DNA from: Arthrobacter ramosus
GTDB taxonomy: Bacteria; Actinomycetota; Actinomycetes; Actinomycetales; Micrococcaceae
DNA length: 64,000 bases
NCBI RefSeq assembly: GCF_039535095.1
Contig: NZ_BAAAWN010000001.1
Location: forward strand, 2,728,001 to 2,792,000
Direction: 5' to 3'
The notes beneath the pieces are model-generated. The model was not told the origin of the DNA. It was given only the letters and a program-made list of their open reading frames with translations, and made no database searches. The position numbers and the translations under genes were made by a program. This document shows, piece after piece, positions 16,646-25,424 of the stretch (positions are counted from its first letter, which is position 1; every line of letters begins with the position of its first letter).

Positions 16646-17821
16646 TCAATCGGTTGCGGTTCGTGCCCGCTGGCCTCTGGCCTCTGGCCTCTGCAACGAC
16701 GGTTGCCTCGGCGGCGAAACGACAAACGGGACATATTCCGCGGTATTCGCGGTGCTTATCCGCACGGCATAGAACCCGCTTTCCAGCGATTCCGGGATTG
16801 CGAGGGTGATCTGCGACTGCCATTTCTTCGCATCAGGCTGCCTGTCCAGCAGGCGGATGGCGCCGTACCTTTCCGGCGCGGTCCTGAAGTTTTCGATCGC
16901 GTTGCCAAGATGTCCCTGGACCGCCCTCAGAGGCGCATTCACGCAGCGGGCGTCAAAAGAACCGGTGATGTCCGGCACTTCATCGGGGTGGGTGCCGTCG
17001 TCGGAAAGCCCCTGGGAGAAATCCCATGCCGCAAGTAGGGCAGGAGCGTCCAGACGCCGGGCGTGCAGCCCCGGCAGATCCGAGGCTTTGGTTGCGTTCG
17101 CGATGGCGTAGGGGGATTCAAGCGTTCCCCTGAAGGACTCCTCGGCAGCCGTCCAGTGTGAAGTGAGCTTGGCGCTGGCGCCGATCATGATCGGCGCGGG
17201 CGGCAGCTGACCGAGTCTGCAATGACCCGTCATCGTCCGGGGTTTGCGGGCTTTCGAGGCCGCTAACCGGCGGGACCCCACGCCCGTAGAGCATGGTTTC
17301 TGAGCCAGGGCCCCGATACCTGATGCGAGGTCGTAGGACGCGGCCACTTCGTACCACATGCCCGGCTGGAGAGGCTCCGGGATGCTGAGCTCCATCCTCG
17401 CATCGCCGTCGCCGGCCAAAAGCGTCAGCTTTCCCTGCTGGAGGAATATTCCGAATCCCGCGCCCATGCTTGTGTCCCACGCGGTAAGAACCGCTTGCTG
17501 TGCGGCCGTCGGCGCGTCGGAGCGTATGAAAGCCCCGAAGGTAACGCCAGCAGCTCCGCTGAAGACATCTTCACTGCCCGGCACTTCCAAGTAGGGGCGG
17601 CGGCAAATCCCATGCCGGCGGCGTTCATATCGTGTATTGATACTGCTGCGCACCGCAGTTCCTCCCAGATCCGGATTCGCTTCTTCACGCCGGCCGCCTT
17701 TGAGACGCAGCAGCTGCGTCTCAAAACTGGATGCACCCCGGCAAGTGATGGTGAAGCAGATGCCCTCTGAAGGGCTGACAGTGAACCGGTCCGCCTGCCC
17801 GTGAAGCTCAGGAGCGGCCAT
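16646..17821 (-). pseudogene. Truncated second dimethylformamidase large-subunit gene
   Basis: From ATG 17821 (AAGGAA just upstream) the frame encodes about 390 residues equivalent to the N-terminal half of the family: ADRFTVSPSEGICFTITCRG, a lectin-like middle (GMWYEVAASYDLASGIGALA), and YGAIRLLDRQ...FYAVRISTANTAEYVPFVVS. This aligns with the intact protein up to EQYLPFFVGAG, then similarity stops and the reading runs through a (AGGCCAG)3 repeat to a stop. The whole catalytic half, with the Tyr/Tyr/Glu metal segments, is missing, and no small subunit accompanies it. It may still be expressed, since its operator is intact, but cannot be a working amidase. Confidence 0.75.
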
Positions 17822-18178
17822 CTCTAAGTTCCTTCGTTCCTGCCTCGCTAGCGCACGAGGCGGGCCGGATCCGCTGATCGAGTGGGCAAGTGTGCCCGCA
17901 CGTGATGATGGCTTCACGGGGTTTTGGCTCAATACTTTCACTTTGTGCTCTTTCACGACCGATACGAGGCTACGGCTTTGTGAAATCAAGCCTATGAATG
18001 CGGCCCCGCCGGCAGTATCGGTATTTGTACGTACTGCCAAGCAACCCGGCGGCCGAAGGCCTGGAAATCCCGCAAGCCGGTCAAGTACTGGAAACCCGGC
18101 ATGACCGCCACGGAAACGGGCGCCGTATAATTAAGCCGCATACCCGGAGGACACGTTCCTCCTGTCTTGGAGGCCTTG
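17822..18178. promoter_or_regulatory. Divergent region, truncated amidase / LuxR regulator
   Basis: A 357-bp divergent gap with the 28-bp palindrome near its centre and a second inverted pair, CGGTCA (18078-18083) with TGACCG (18102-18107). GGAGG at 18169-18173 is the ribosome-binding site of the LuxR gene. No gene is seen. Confidence 0.5.
18011..18038. promoter_or_regulatory. Palindromic operator shared by both dimethylformamidase loci (site 2)
   Basis: GGCAGTA (18011-18017) and TACTGCC (18032-18038) are a perfect inverted repeat with a 14-bp centre. The core GTATCGGTATTTGTACGTAC matches site 1 at 22 of 28 positions overall. It is about 190 bp from the truncated amidase start and 141 bp from the LuxR-type gene, so it could serve both directions. 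Confidence 0.7.
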
Positions 18179-19165
18179 ATGGTCAGTGGAAAGTCCCGGA
18201 TTCTGCTCAAGGCGGCTTTCGCCGCCGGTGCTGCGCAATATCACCTTGACGGTGCTGACCAGATCCTGCACATCCTGGCCGACGGAACCAGACATGACGC
18301 CGCCGCGTTGCTCTTCTGGAACCCAGCCCAGGCCCGGCATGATGTCTTGGCAAACGATGGCTACCAGGCGGAAACCCTGGCCGCCTTGGGCGACCCTTAC
18401 GCTGCAACCAAGGCACATCGGAAGCTATTGAAACTGCATCGACCGCTGCGCATTGACGACTTGAAGTACGACTATCGGGAAACCCGGCTATATCAGACCG
18501 CACTGGCACCGGCAGGCTTTTCTGATGGGATGAGCACGTGCCTTATTTCCGACGATGGCCAATACGCCGGAATGCTCCACCTCTCGGCCGCTCATTTCCA
18601 TAACTTCGACGATGACGCCCGTGACCTCATCGGCGCTCTCTCACCGATCGTCGCTGAACTGTGCAGACGTCAAACGGCGGGCTACCCCACTCTCCGGGTA
18701 CGGGAAGACTGCAAAGCCGCCCTCTTCGACGGACAGGACGCTCCCCGCCCCGTCATCTCCCGGGACATGAGCAGCGTGGTTTTTCAGCCGCATTTCCGCG
18801 AATTCGTCGCCCGCTTTCTCGCAGGCGACGCAGCTTCCGTCTCAGGGCTCTGGGCCTCCGACGACGGCACGGTCGCCCTGGAAATCACCCGCACGGCCGC
18901 GGCATGGTCAGGACACCGCGACGTTGCCCTGATCGTTGAAACACCGATGGAACTTCCGTACAGACTGACCACGAGGGAAGCCGAAGTCATCGATCGGATA
19001 ACGGTGGGGCGCTCAAATCAGCAGATTGCCTCCGAACTCGGCATTTCAATCCGCACCGTCACAACACACGTGGAGAACATCCTCGTCAAAATGGCACAGG
19101 AATCCCGATCGGGTGTGGCCGCGGTGGCCATCGGTGCGGGCCTGCGTCGGCTCGACCTAAGGTAG
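18179..19165 (+). CDS. LuxR-family transcriptional regulator
   Basis: A 328-residue regulator with a C-terminal LuxR/GerE helix-turn-helix (LTTREAEVIDRITVGRSNQQ followed by IASELGISIRTVTTHVENIL). The N-terminal 250 residues look like a GAF-type sensory domain (DAAALLFWNPAQARHDVLAN; GMSTCLISDDGQYAGMLHLS), suggesting response to a small molecule and not to phosphorylation, as there is no receiver domain. The start at ATG 18179 is set by GGAGG 5 nt upstream. It is divergent from the truncated dimethylformamidase gene and flanks the shared palindrome, so it is the prime candidate to control both amidase loci. Confidence 0.88.
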   Translation: MVSGKSRILLKAAFAAGAAQYHLDGADQILHILADGTRHDAAALLFWNPAQARHDVLANDGYQAETLAALGDPYAATKAHRKLLKLHRPLRIDDLKYDYRETRLYQTALAPAGFSDGMSTCLISDDGQYAGMLHLSAAHFHNFDDDARDLIGALSPIVAELCRRQTAGYPTLRVREDCKAALFDGQDAPRPVISRDMSSVVFQPHFREFVARFLAGDAASVSGLWASDDGTVALEITRTAAAWSGHRDVALIVETPMELPYRLTTREAEVIDRITVGRSNQQIASELGISIRTVTTHVENILVKMAQESRSGVAAVAIGAGLRRLDLR

Positions 19166-19199
19166 CGATCGTCGTTGCGCGGAGGGGACAACGAGGTCG

Positions 19200-19660
19200 G
19201 GCCGTGAATCTGGGCTGGGACAGCAACTCCTTCAGCGAAGGTTCCTGGCTGGAAGGTCCAGGTCAGGAACAGCGCCTCATTGACGGGGACCGCGTGGACC
19301 CCCAGGTCCTACCGACCCGTTACGGTGAAGGCCGCCTTACCCGGGAAGCGAACTGGAACCGATCAACGTCGCTCTTGCCTTCGAGGTGCATGCAAAGGAC
19401 CGACAAAGCATCTACGCTCCCTTCGCAGGTTCGGTCACCTTCGACACCCAAACTGCCGTCCTGACGCTGACCGGCACCCACGACACCGTCATTCTGGAGG
19501 GTCTATCGGGGGTCCCCCACCCTCCCGGAAGGTCTACCGTCAACGTCGGGGATTCTCTCGGACAAATCGGCGCCGAGGGAATCACGGTCTGGCACACCCG
19601 CAGCGCGCTGGAGAACACCCGACCGCATCCGCCCCGTTTCGTCCGCGCTTCCGAGTAGTT
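19200..19660 (+). pseudogene. Remnant of an M23-peptidase-like/aminotransferase fusion gene
   Basis: A frame crossing 19340-19658 encodes ELEPINVALAFEVHAKDRQS, IYAPFAGSV, then VNVGDSLGQIG and ITVWHTRS near the end. The pattern YAPxxGxV ... GDxLGxIG is the lysostaphin-like beta barrel found in M23 peptidases and in large aminotransferase/phosphotransferase fusions. It has no proper start; the upstream part (RYGEGRLTREANW) is in another frame, so frameshifts are present. Cut on its right side by a transposase scrap. Confidence 0.4.
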
Positions 19661-19667
19661 CAATGGA

Positions 19668-19800
19668 TTGCTCGAGCCAGTAGACCGCAGGGGTCTGACG
19701 CCGTTGTTCTGGACTCATATCAAACCCTACGGACGATTCACCCTCGACATGAACACCCACCTGGACCAGGGTCCAATGTCTCCGGAGCCGCGTGACCGTG
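19668..19800 (+). pseudogene. C-terminal scrap of a Tn3-family transposase
   Basis: The frame encodes DRRGLTPLFWTHIKPYGRFT followed by LDMNTHLD, which resembles the C-terminal RGLTPLFW-H--PYG---LDM--RL of Tn3-family transposases as I recall them. It begins abruptly where the preceding gene remnant ends. From here to 20088 no gene is recognisable, and I could not identify 38-bp terminal repeats. Confidence 0.4.
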
Positions 19801-20088
19801 CAGTGGGGCCCCGTCTGGACCGGACGGCTGCTTGTAGCGGAACGGATGATTTTTCGCGTCCTATTGGCCGGCGGCCACAAGCGCTCCCTGCGCCTGCTGA
19901 CCATCATCCGAACCAGCGGCCCCGGTCGCCTCAATATTGGAACATCGAGCCGGTGGACTGCGTACGCCTCGTCGTCCCGTGGAGCGGCCTCAGATCGGGG
20001 TCTTGGAGCCTTCCAGCAGGACGAGTTGCTCTGCGCCTCTTCCTAAGTTCGCCCAGCGGGAGTGGTTTGGCGGAGACGGCTACCCGGA

Positions 20089-21042
20089 CTAGATGGTGGC
20101 ATAGGGCCGTTGAGGCTCGGCCAGCCGTGTAAGAAGCTCATTGGAAGTCGGCGGGTTGGCTCCGGACCGGCTCACCGTGATTGCGGCGGCTATTGACGCT
20201 GTTTGTCCGATGTTTTGGAGTGCGGCCGGTCCGAACGCTTCGTTGCCCCGGGTCAGCACTCCGAAGATGAGTGCGGCCATGTAGGAGTCGCCCGCGCCGA
20301 TGGTGTCGGCAACTTCGGTTTTCACGGACGGGATGCTGAACCGGGCGCCGGGTGTGGCGAGCAGGGCACCGTCGGCGCCCTTGGTGATGACGGCCAGGCG
20401 CGCGCCATGTTGCAGCAAGTGGGCGGCGACGTCGTCCGGGGACCATCCGGGGTAGAGCCAGTGTGCATCTTCGTCGCTGAGTTTGACGACGTCCGTGAGC
20501 GGAAGCAGGTCCTCGAAGATCGTCGTTGCCTCGGTGTGGCTGCCAAGGAGAGCAGGGCGGATATTGGGGTCGTAAGTGACCAGGCAGGACTGGTGGCATT
20601 GCTCGAGAAGAGTGCGGACGGTGCCGGCTCCCGGGGCCAGGAACGTAGCGATCGAGCCCGTGTGCAGAATTTTCGGGATCATGGCCGGCGCCACAGGTGC
20701 CAGCTGCCAGGCGATGTCGAACTCGTAGCTGGCTGAGCCGTCGGCAGCCAATGTCGCGGTGGCGGTTGCCGTCCGTTCAAGAGAAGCGGATCCGGGAAGA
20801 AGCTCGACGCCTGCGCTGTGGAGGTGGTTGGTGATGGCGGTGCCGTGTTCGTCGTCGCCGATTGCCGTGAGCAGCCCGGTCCGGACGCCGAGCCGGCCGA
20901 GGCCGTAGGCGACGTTGGCCGGGGACCCGCCCGGATAGCTGATGGATCCTTCGGGGCCGTTGACGATGTCGATGAGGGCTTCGCCGATGACGACAACGTC
21001 TATCAGCTCGTTGTTGGAGCCGTCCGGTTGGGGCTTGTGCAT
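20089..21042 (-). CDS. PfkB-family carbohydrate kinase (fructokinase-like)
   Basis: A 317-residue ribokinase-fold sugar kinase. Seen: the first PfkB signature region with GGSPANVAYGLGRLG at 38-52, and the second, DTIGAGDS at 246-253, with Asp252 as catalytic base. The substrate-contact region YDPNIRP at 157-163 is typical of fructokinases and KDG kinases. Placed after the FrcBCA-type transporter and near a secreted fructosidase, fructose is the most likely substrate, giving fructose-6-phosphate (or -1-phosphate) in the cytosol. It is separated from the ATPase gene by a strong hairpin, so it may be expressed at a lower level. Confidence 0.85.
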   Translation of the reverse strand: MHKPQPDGSNNELIDVVVIGEALIDIVNGPEGSISYPGGSPANVAYGLGRLGVRTGLLTAIGDDEHGTAITNHLHSAGVELLPGSASLERTATATATLAADGSASYEFDIAWQLAPVAPAMIPKILHTGSIATFLAPGAGTVRTLLEQCHQSCLVTYDPNIRPALLGSHTEATTIFEDLLPLTDVVKLSDEDAHWLYPGWSPDDVAAHLLQHGARLAVITKGADGALLATPGARFSIPSVKTEVADTIGAGDSYMAALIFGVLTRGNEAFGPAALQNIGQTASIAAAITVSRSGANPPTSNELLTRLAEPQRPYATI

Positions 21043-21085
21043 CGGGGTTCTTTCTTCGGGTTGACTGGTGGGAGCCCGGTATGGA

Positions 21086-21121
21086 TCCGTCCGCGGACCT
21101 GTTGGCAGGTCCGCGGACGGA
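21086..21121 (-). terminator. Strong hairpin between the ABC operon and the kinase
   Basis: TCCGTCCGCGGACCTG (21086-21101) and CAGGTCCGCGGACGGA (21106-21121) form a perfect 16-bp stem with a 4-nt loop. There is no T-run on the minus strand after it, so it may be an attenuator or RNA-stability element and not a full terminator. Confidence 0.6.
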
Positions 21122-21160
21122 GAAGGGGCTCCGGTGGAGCTGGAGGTGCCGGTGGGCCTG

Positions 21161-21955
21161 TCAGGCCTTTGCGGCTCCTGTCATGATGGCGACGGCGTCG
21201 GTCATGCTGTGGGACTGCGGGGTGATGGTGGCCGCGCACTTGCCCAGGCGCTGGATGTGGATCCGGTCGGCCACATCGAACACGTGCGGCATGTTGTGGC
21301 TGATCAAGATGACCGGCAGGCCGCGGTCGCGCAGGTCGCGGACGAGCTGGAGGACCTGGTTCGATTCGCGCACGCCCAAGGCCGCGGTGGGCTCGTCAAG
21401 AACCACCACCTTGGACCCGAACGCCGCCGCGCGGGCAACGGCGACGGCCTGGCGCTGGCCGCCGGAAAGGTTTTCGACCGGCACTGTGACGTCTTGCAGG
21501 GTGGAGATGCCCAGACGGGTCAGCTCTTCCTTGGCCTTCCTGCGCATGCCTTTGGTGTCGAGCATCCGGAGCACGCTCCCCAGGGGGCCCGGGAGTCGTT
21601 CTTCACGGCCGAGGAACAGGTTCGAGGCGACATCGAGGGCCGGGGAGACGGCCAGGTTCTGGTAAACCGTTTCGATGCCGTGGACCCGCGCGTCCTGCGG
21701 TCGTTTGAAGTGCACCTGCTGCCCCGATACGTAGAGCTCTCCGGTGTCGGGGATTTCGGCGCCGGTGAGGCACTTGATGAGCGTGGACTTGCCGGCGCCG
21801 TTGTCGCCGATGACGGCCAGGACTTCGCCCGGGTACAGGTCCAGGCTCACGCCGTCGAGCCCGACGACGCGGCCGAAGGTCTTGACGAGGTTCCTGGCCT
21901 TGAGGATGGGTTCGCGGGTGGCGGTGTGGGAGGCTGCAAATTCTGTCATGGTCAT
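21161..21955 (-). CDS. frcA: Sugar ABC transporter ATP-binding protein (FrcA type)
   Basis: A 264-residue single-domain ATPase for a monosaccharide importer. Seen: Walker A GDNGAGKST at 50-58, the family's extended Q-loop region VYQN, signature LSGGQRQ at 163-169, Walker B VVVLDEPT at 183-190 and the switch His in LISHNMPHVF. Unlike RbsA/AraG, there is one nucleotide-binding domain, as in FrcA. ATG 21955 is chosen because it overlaps the permease stop as ATGA and has AAAGG upstream; the longer GTG frame is less likely. Confidence 0.9.
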   Translation of the reverse strand: MTMTEFAASHTATREPILKARNLVKTFGRVVGLDGVSLDLYPGEVLAVIGDNGAGKSTLIKCLTGAEIPDTGELYVSGQQVHFKRPQDARVHGIETVYQNLAVSPALDVASNLFLGREERLPGPLGSVLRMLDTKGMRRKAKEELTRLGISTLQDVTVPVENLSGGQRQAVAVARAAAFGSKVVVLDEPTAALGVRESNQVLQLVRDLRDRGLPVILISHNMPHVFDVADRIHIQRLGKCAATITPQSHSMTDAVAIMTGAAKA

Positions 21956-22998
21956 GACTTGACCTTTCGGATCCACTGGTCGATAGACACGGCAACGATG
22001 ATCAGAATGCCGACGGCGAGAGTCTGGTAGAGGACGTCCAGGCCTGCGAGTGAGAGGCCGTTGCGGAAGATGCCGACGATCAATGCGCCAAGCAGGGAAC
22101 CCCAGATAGAGCCGCGGCCTCCGAAGAGGCTGGTTCCGCCGATCACGACGGCGGTGATGGAGTCCAGGTTCAGGTCGACCCCGGCGTTCGGGCTGGCGGC
22201 GTTTGTCCGGCCGATCTGGATCCAGGCACCGACTGCCAGCACCGCCCCGGCGGCAAGGTAGACGCTCATCAGCACGCGGCTCACAGGAATGCCGGCCAAC
22301 CGCGCGGCTTCCTTGTCATCGCCCACGGCGTAGACGTGCCGTCCCCAGGCGGTCTTGCCCAGGATGAAAGCGACCACGACGTAGAGCAGGATCATCATGA
22401 CGACGCCGGTGGAGATGCGTACGGGTCCGATCGGGAACGTGCTTCCCAGCCAGGTGAGCACCGGCGGCATCGCGGATCCGCGGACGGTGCTGCCGCCGGA
22501 GTAGAGCAGCGTCAAGGCGACGAAAATGTTCAGCGTTCCGAGGGTGACGATGAACGGAGGGAGCCGGAATCTGGTCACCAGAAAGCCGTTGAGCGCCCCG
22601 GCAGCCAGACCGACGGCGAGACCTGCAATGAGGGCGAGCGGCCCGGGGATGCCGTTACTGACTGCGAGCTGGGCGATCACCATCGAGGACAGGATCATGA
22701 CCGCCCCGACCGAGAGGTCGATGCCGGCGGTCAGGATAATCAGGGTCTGGGCGATCGCCAGGGTGCCCACCACCGCGACCTGCTGCGTGATGAGAGACAG
22801 GTTCTCCACCCGCAGGAAGCGCTCATTGAGGATCCCGAAGACCACCACCGCGATCAGCAGGACAATGGCGGGGCTGAGGGCCGGGTAGCGGTGGAGAATG
22901 TTGCGGATTCTGCTGAGAGGGGTCTGGCGGTCGAGGAATTCCTCGGCCAGGTCAGCATGTCCGGCGCTCGGCGGGCCGGCGGTCTGTTGCTGGGTCAC
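21952..22998 (-). CDS. frcC: Sugar ABC transporter permease (FrcC type)
   Basis: A 348-residue membrane protein of the RbsC/FrcC permease family with eight to ten helices. Characteristic segments are LILTAGIDLSVGAVM in the middle helix region and GGTSLFGGRGSIWGSLLGAL near the C-terminus. A hydrophilic N-terminus of about 40 residues is cytosolic. It overlaps the ATPase gene by 4 bp and follows the binding-protein gene with a hairpin in between, completing an importer for a monosaccharide, most likely fructose from its neighbours. Confidence 0.92.
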   Translation of the reverse strand: MTQQQTAGPPSAGHADLAEEFLDRQTPLSRIRNILHRYPALSPAIVLLIAVVVFGILNERFLRVENLSLITQQVAVVGTLAIAQTLIILTAGIDLSVGAVMILSSMVIAQLAVSNGIPGPLALIAGLAVGLAAGALNGFLVTRFRLPPFIVTLGTLNIFVALTLLYSGGSTVRGSAMPPVLTWLGSTFPIGPVRISTGVVMMILLYVVVAFILGKTAWGRHVYAVGDDKEAARLAGIPVSRVLMSVYLAAGAVLAVGAWIQIGRTNAASPNAGVDLNLDSITAVVIGGTSLFGGRGSIWGSLLGALIVGIFRNGLSLAGLDVLYQTLAVGILIIVAVSIDQWIRKVKS

Positions 22999-23050
22999 TT
23001 GAATAGCTCCTGAACTTCAATGTTCTATAACTTTTGTCGTGCTGGGTATG

Positions 23051-23084
23051 CTGCGGGGAGACGCTTTTAGCGCGCCCCCCCGCA
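23051..23084 (-). terminator. Intercistronic hairpin between binding protein and permease
   Basis: CTGCGGGG (23051-23058) pairs with CCCCGCAG (23077-23084), with an inner GCGCTAAAAGCG hairpin. It follows the binding-protein stop by 12 nt. Such hairpins usually protect the binding-protein mRNA or attenuate the downstream genes. Confidence 0.6.
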
Positions 23085-23095
23085 GAGTGGAGGCG

Positions 23096-24211
23096 TTACT
23101 TGCCCCAGCAGATCTGAGAAGCAGCCGTCGTGTCGATGCTCTGCAGTCCGGAAACTGCCTTGTCCGTGACGAGTGCGGAGCCGGTGTTGAAGAAGTCCAG
23201 GCCCGCTGAGACCGTGGGCTTCTTGCCTGAGGTGGCCAGGTCCTGGATGGCCTGGACGCCCAGCTGGGCCATCTTCACCGGGTACTGCTGGGCAGTGGCG
23301 CCGATGATGCCGGACTTGACGTTGTTCACGCCGGTGCAGCCGCCGTCGATGGAGACGACCAGCACGCCCTTGTCCTTGCCGGCGGCCTTCAGGGCCTCAT
23401 AGGCGCCTGCCGCGGCAGGTTCGTTAATCGTGTAGACGACGTTGATGTTCGGGTTCTTCGACAGCAGGGTTTCCATCGCCGTGCGGCCGCCGTCTTCGGC
23501 GCCCTGGGACGCCTGGTTGCCGACGATCTCGTAGTCCCCGCCCTTGCCGCCGGTGTACTTGCCGGTCTTGGCCTCGTCACCGTTCTTCGTCTTGTCGGCG
23601 GTGTCGATGCCCAAACCGGTCAGGAATCCCTGGTCGCGGTTGTAGTCAACGGAGACAACCTTGTCGCTGAACAGGTCCACCAGCGCAATGGTGGCCTTCT
23701 TGCCGTCCAGCTGCGCCGCTGTCCACTGGCCGATCTGCTTGCCGGCCGCGAAATTGTCGGTGGCGAAGGTGATGTCCACGGCACTTGCCGGGTCCGGCGG
23801 GGTGTCGAGGGCGATCACGTACAGCCCCGCGTCGCGGGCCTTCTTGATCGCGTCGACGACGGCGGGCCCGTTCGGGGTGATCAGGATGCCCTTGTCGCCC
23901 TTGGAGATGGCGTTCTCGATGGCCTGGATCTGGGTGTCCTCGTCGCCGTCGGACTTGCCTGCAGCGAGCTTCAGGTCAATATTGCCGCCTTCGGCTGCTT
24001 TCTTCGCGCCGTCCTCCATCGCTACGAAGTACGGGTTGGAGGTGGTCTTCACGATCAGCGAAACGCCGATCTTTCCGGCGGCGCCTCCGCTGGAGGAAGA
24101 GCTGGAGGAACTGCCTCCGCAGGCGGTCAAGCTAAGTGCGCCGAGGGTCAGGACTGCGCCGGCGGCAAGAAGGCGGGTCGCGGCCGGCCTCGGGGCTTTG
24201 GAACTCAACAT
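23096..24211 (-). CDS. frcB: Sugar ABC transporter substrate-binding lipoprotein (FrcB type)
   Basis: A 371-residue periplasmic-binding-protein type 1 lipoprotein. The signal peptide ends in the lipobox LTAC with Cys31, followed by a Ser/Gly-rich linker. The mature part starts GKIGVSLIVKTTSNPYFVAM, typical of ribose/fructose-type binding proteins, and contains NPNINVVYTINEPAAAGAYE and GVLVVSIDGGCTGV. It would capture a monosaccharide at the outer face of the membrane. ATG 24211 is chosen over the longer frame because AGGAG lies 7 nt upstream and the signal peptide begins there. Divergent from a LacI gene whose operator is in its leader. Confidence 0.92.
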   Translation of the reverse strand: MLSSKAPRPAATRLLAAGAVLTLGALSLTACGGSSSSSSSSGGAAGKIGVSLIVKTTSNPYFVAMEDGAKKAAEGGNIDLKLAAGKSDGDEDTQIQAIENAISKGDKGILITPNGPAVVDAIKKARDAGLYVIALDTPPDPASAVDITFATDNFAAGKQIGQWTAAQLDGKKATIALVDLFSDKVVSVDYNRDQGFLTGLGIDTADKTKNGDEAKTGKYTGGKGGDYEIVGNQASQGAEDGGRTAMETLLSKNPNINVVYTINEPAAAGAYEALKAAGKDKGVLVVSIDGGCTGVNNVKSGIIGATAQQYPVKMAQLGVQAIQDLATSGKKPTVSAGLDFFNTGSALVTDKAVSGLQSIDTTAASQICWGK

Positions 24212-24247
24212 TGAAACTCCTGTGTTTGTGGCGCCTTTCCGGCGCCA

Positions 24248-24259
24248 GACAACGATGTC
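24248..24259. promoter_or_regulatory. LacI-type operator, frcB / lacI divergent region
   Basis: GACAACGATGTC, the same 12-mer found upstream of the secreted GH32 gene. Next to it TCATGTA is repeated at 24258-24264 and 24265-24271. A small hairpin of two GGCGCC blocks at 24230-24246 lies in the frcB leader. Confidence 0.65.
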
Positions 24260-24323
24260 ATGTATCATGTAACCAAGCTCACACTGGGGAGTCAAGTGTT
24301 AATCGAACATGAGGAGCAGTACG

Positions 24324-25376
24324 TTGACAACGGTGTCTAATCGTTACCAATCCGTTTCCGGTCGGAGGCCTCCGACGATGAAAAACGTCGCGGATCTCGC
24401 GGGAGTAGGGATCAAGACGGTCTCGCGAGTCGTGAACAACGAATCCGGCGTTTCGGAGGAAACACGCCAGCGGGTCCTCAGGGCCACGGAACAGCTCCAG
24501 TATCACCTCGATATGACCGCGGGCAGCTTGAAACGGTCCGGTCGCAAGACCCAGTCCATCGGGTTGTTGCTTCCCAGTGTGTCCAACCCCTTCAGCGGAG
24601 AGATTCACCGGGCGCTGGAAGACGCATTGACCGAGCGCGGGATTGCGGTTTTCGCCTCGAGCCTGGACGACGACCCGCAACGGGAGAAGAAGCTGATTTC
24701 CGCTTTCCTGGGCCGCCGGGTCGACGGACTTGTCCTGACCCCGATAGCCCGGAGCCAGGCATACGTCATCCCGGAGCACTCACGGTCCCTGCCCATGGTG
24801 TTCATCGACCGCGAGCCGGTGGGCATCGAAGCCGACGCGGTGGTCACGGACAATGAGGTGGGCGCCTCAAAGGCGGCCGCGCACCTCATCCGCCACGGCC
24901 ACACCAGACTCGCCTACCTCGGCGACCGGACAGACATCCAGACGGCAACGAAACGCCGCACGGGGTTCCTGGAGGAAATCGGCAGGGCAGGAATTGCGAC
25001 CTCGACCATCCCGGTGCGCAACGGACTCCACGACGAGGAGACCGCCCTCCGGGCGGCGATCGAGTTGCTCACCTCGGAGAACCCTCCCACCGCGATCTTC
25101 TCCAGCCAGAACCTGATCACCTTCGGTGCCATGCGCGCGCTGAGATCCCTCGGGTTGCACCACAGCGTTGCCCTGATCGGATTTGACGACTTCACCCTGG
25201 CCGACATGATGGAACCCGGGACCACCGTGATCGCCCAGCATCCCGAGCGCATCGGCAAACTCGCCGCCGAACGGATCCTCGCCAGAATCGACGGAGACGA
25301 CGGCGCCCCGAAAACCTACATCGTCCCGTCAGAATTGATCCCCAGGGGATCCGGCGAGATCCCGCCACTGAACTAA
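24324..25376 (+). CDS. LacI-family transcriptional regulator (fructose/fructan regulon)
   Basis: A 350-residue repressor. The N-terminal helix-turn-helix PTMKNVADLAGVGIKTVSRV is followed by the hinge region (YHLDMTAGSLKRSGRKTQSI) and a sugar-binding-protein-like effector domain (GLLLPSVSNPFSGEIHRALE; ALIGFDDFTLADMM). TTG 24324 is chosen because GAGGAG at 24311-24316 is spaced 7 nt from it; the ATG at 24309 has no ribosome-binding site. Its divergent position and the shared GACAACG(A/T)TGTC sites suggest it controls frcBCA, itself and the secreted fructosidase, with fructose as a plausible inducer. Confidence 0.9.
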   Translation: MTTVSNRYQSVSGRRPPTMKNVADLAGVGIKTVSRVVNNESGVSEETRQRVLRATEQLQYHLDMTAGSLKRSGRKTQSIGLLLPSVSNPFSGEIHRALEDALTERGIAVFASSLDDDPQREKKLISAFLGRRVDGLVLTPIARSQAYVIPEHSRSLPMVFIDREPVGIEADAVVTDNEVGASKAAAHLIRHGHTRLAYLGDRTDIQTATKRRTGFLEEIGRAGIATSTIPVRNGLHDEETALRAAIELLTSENPPTAIFSSQNLITFGAMRALRSLGLHHSVALIGFDDFTLADMMEPGTTVIAQHPERIGKLAAERILARIDGDDGAPKTYIVPSELIPRGSGEIPPLN

Positions 25377-25424
25377 CAACCAACTCTGCAAGGCATCCGA
25401 ACCCACCAAGCAAAAGGACCGGAC

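Noticed and set aside
20988-21000. GACGACAACGTC as a fructose-regulon operator before the kinase
   Set aside because: It lies inside the kinase coding sequence, about 45 bp after the start, and lacks the right TGTC half in the correct spacing.
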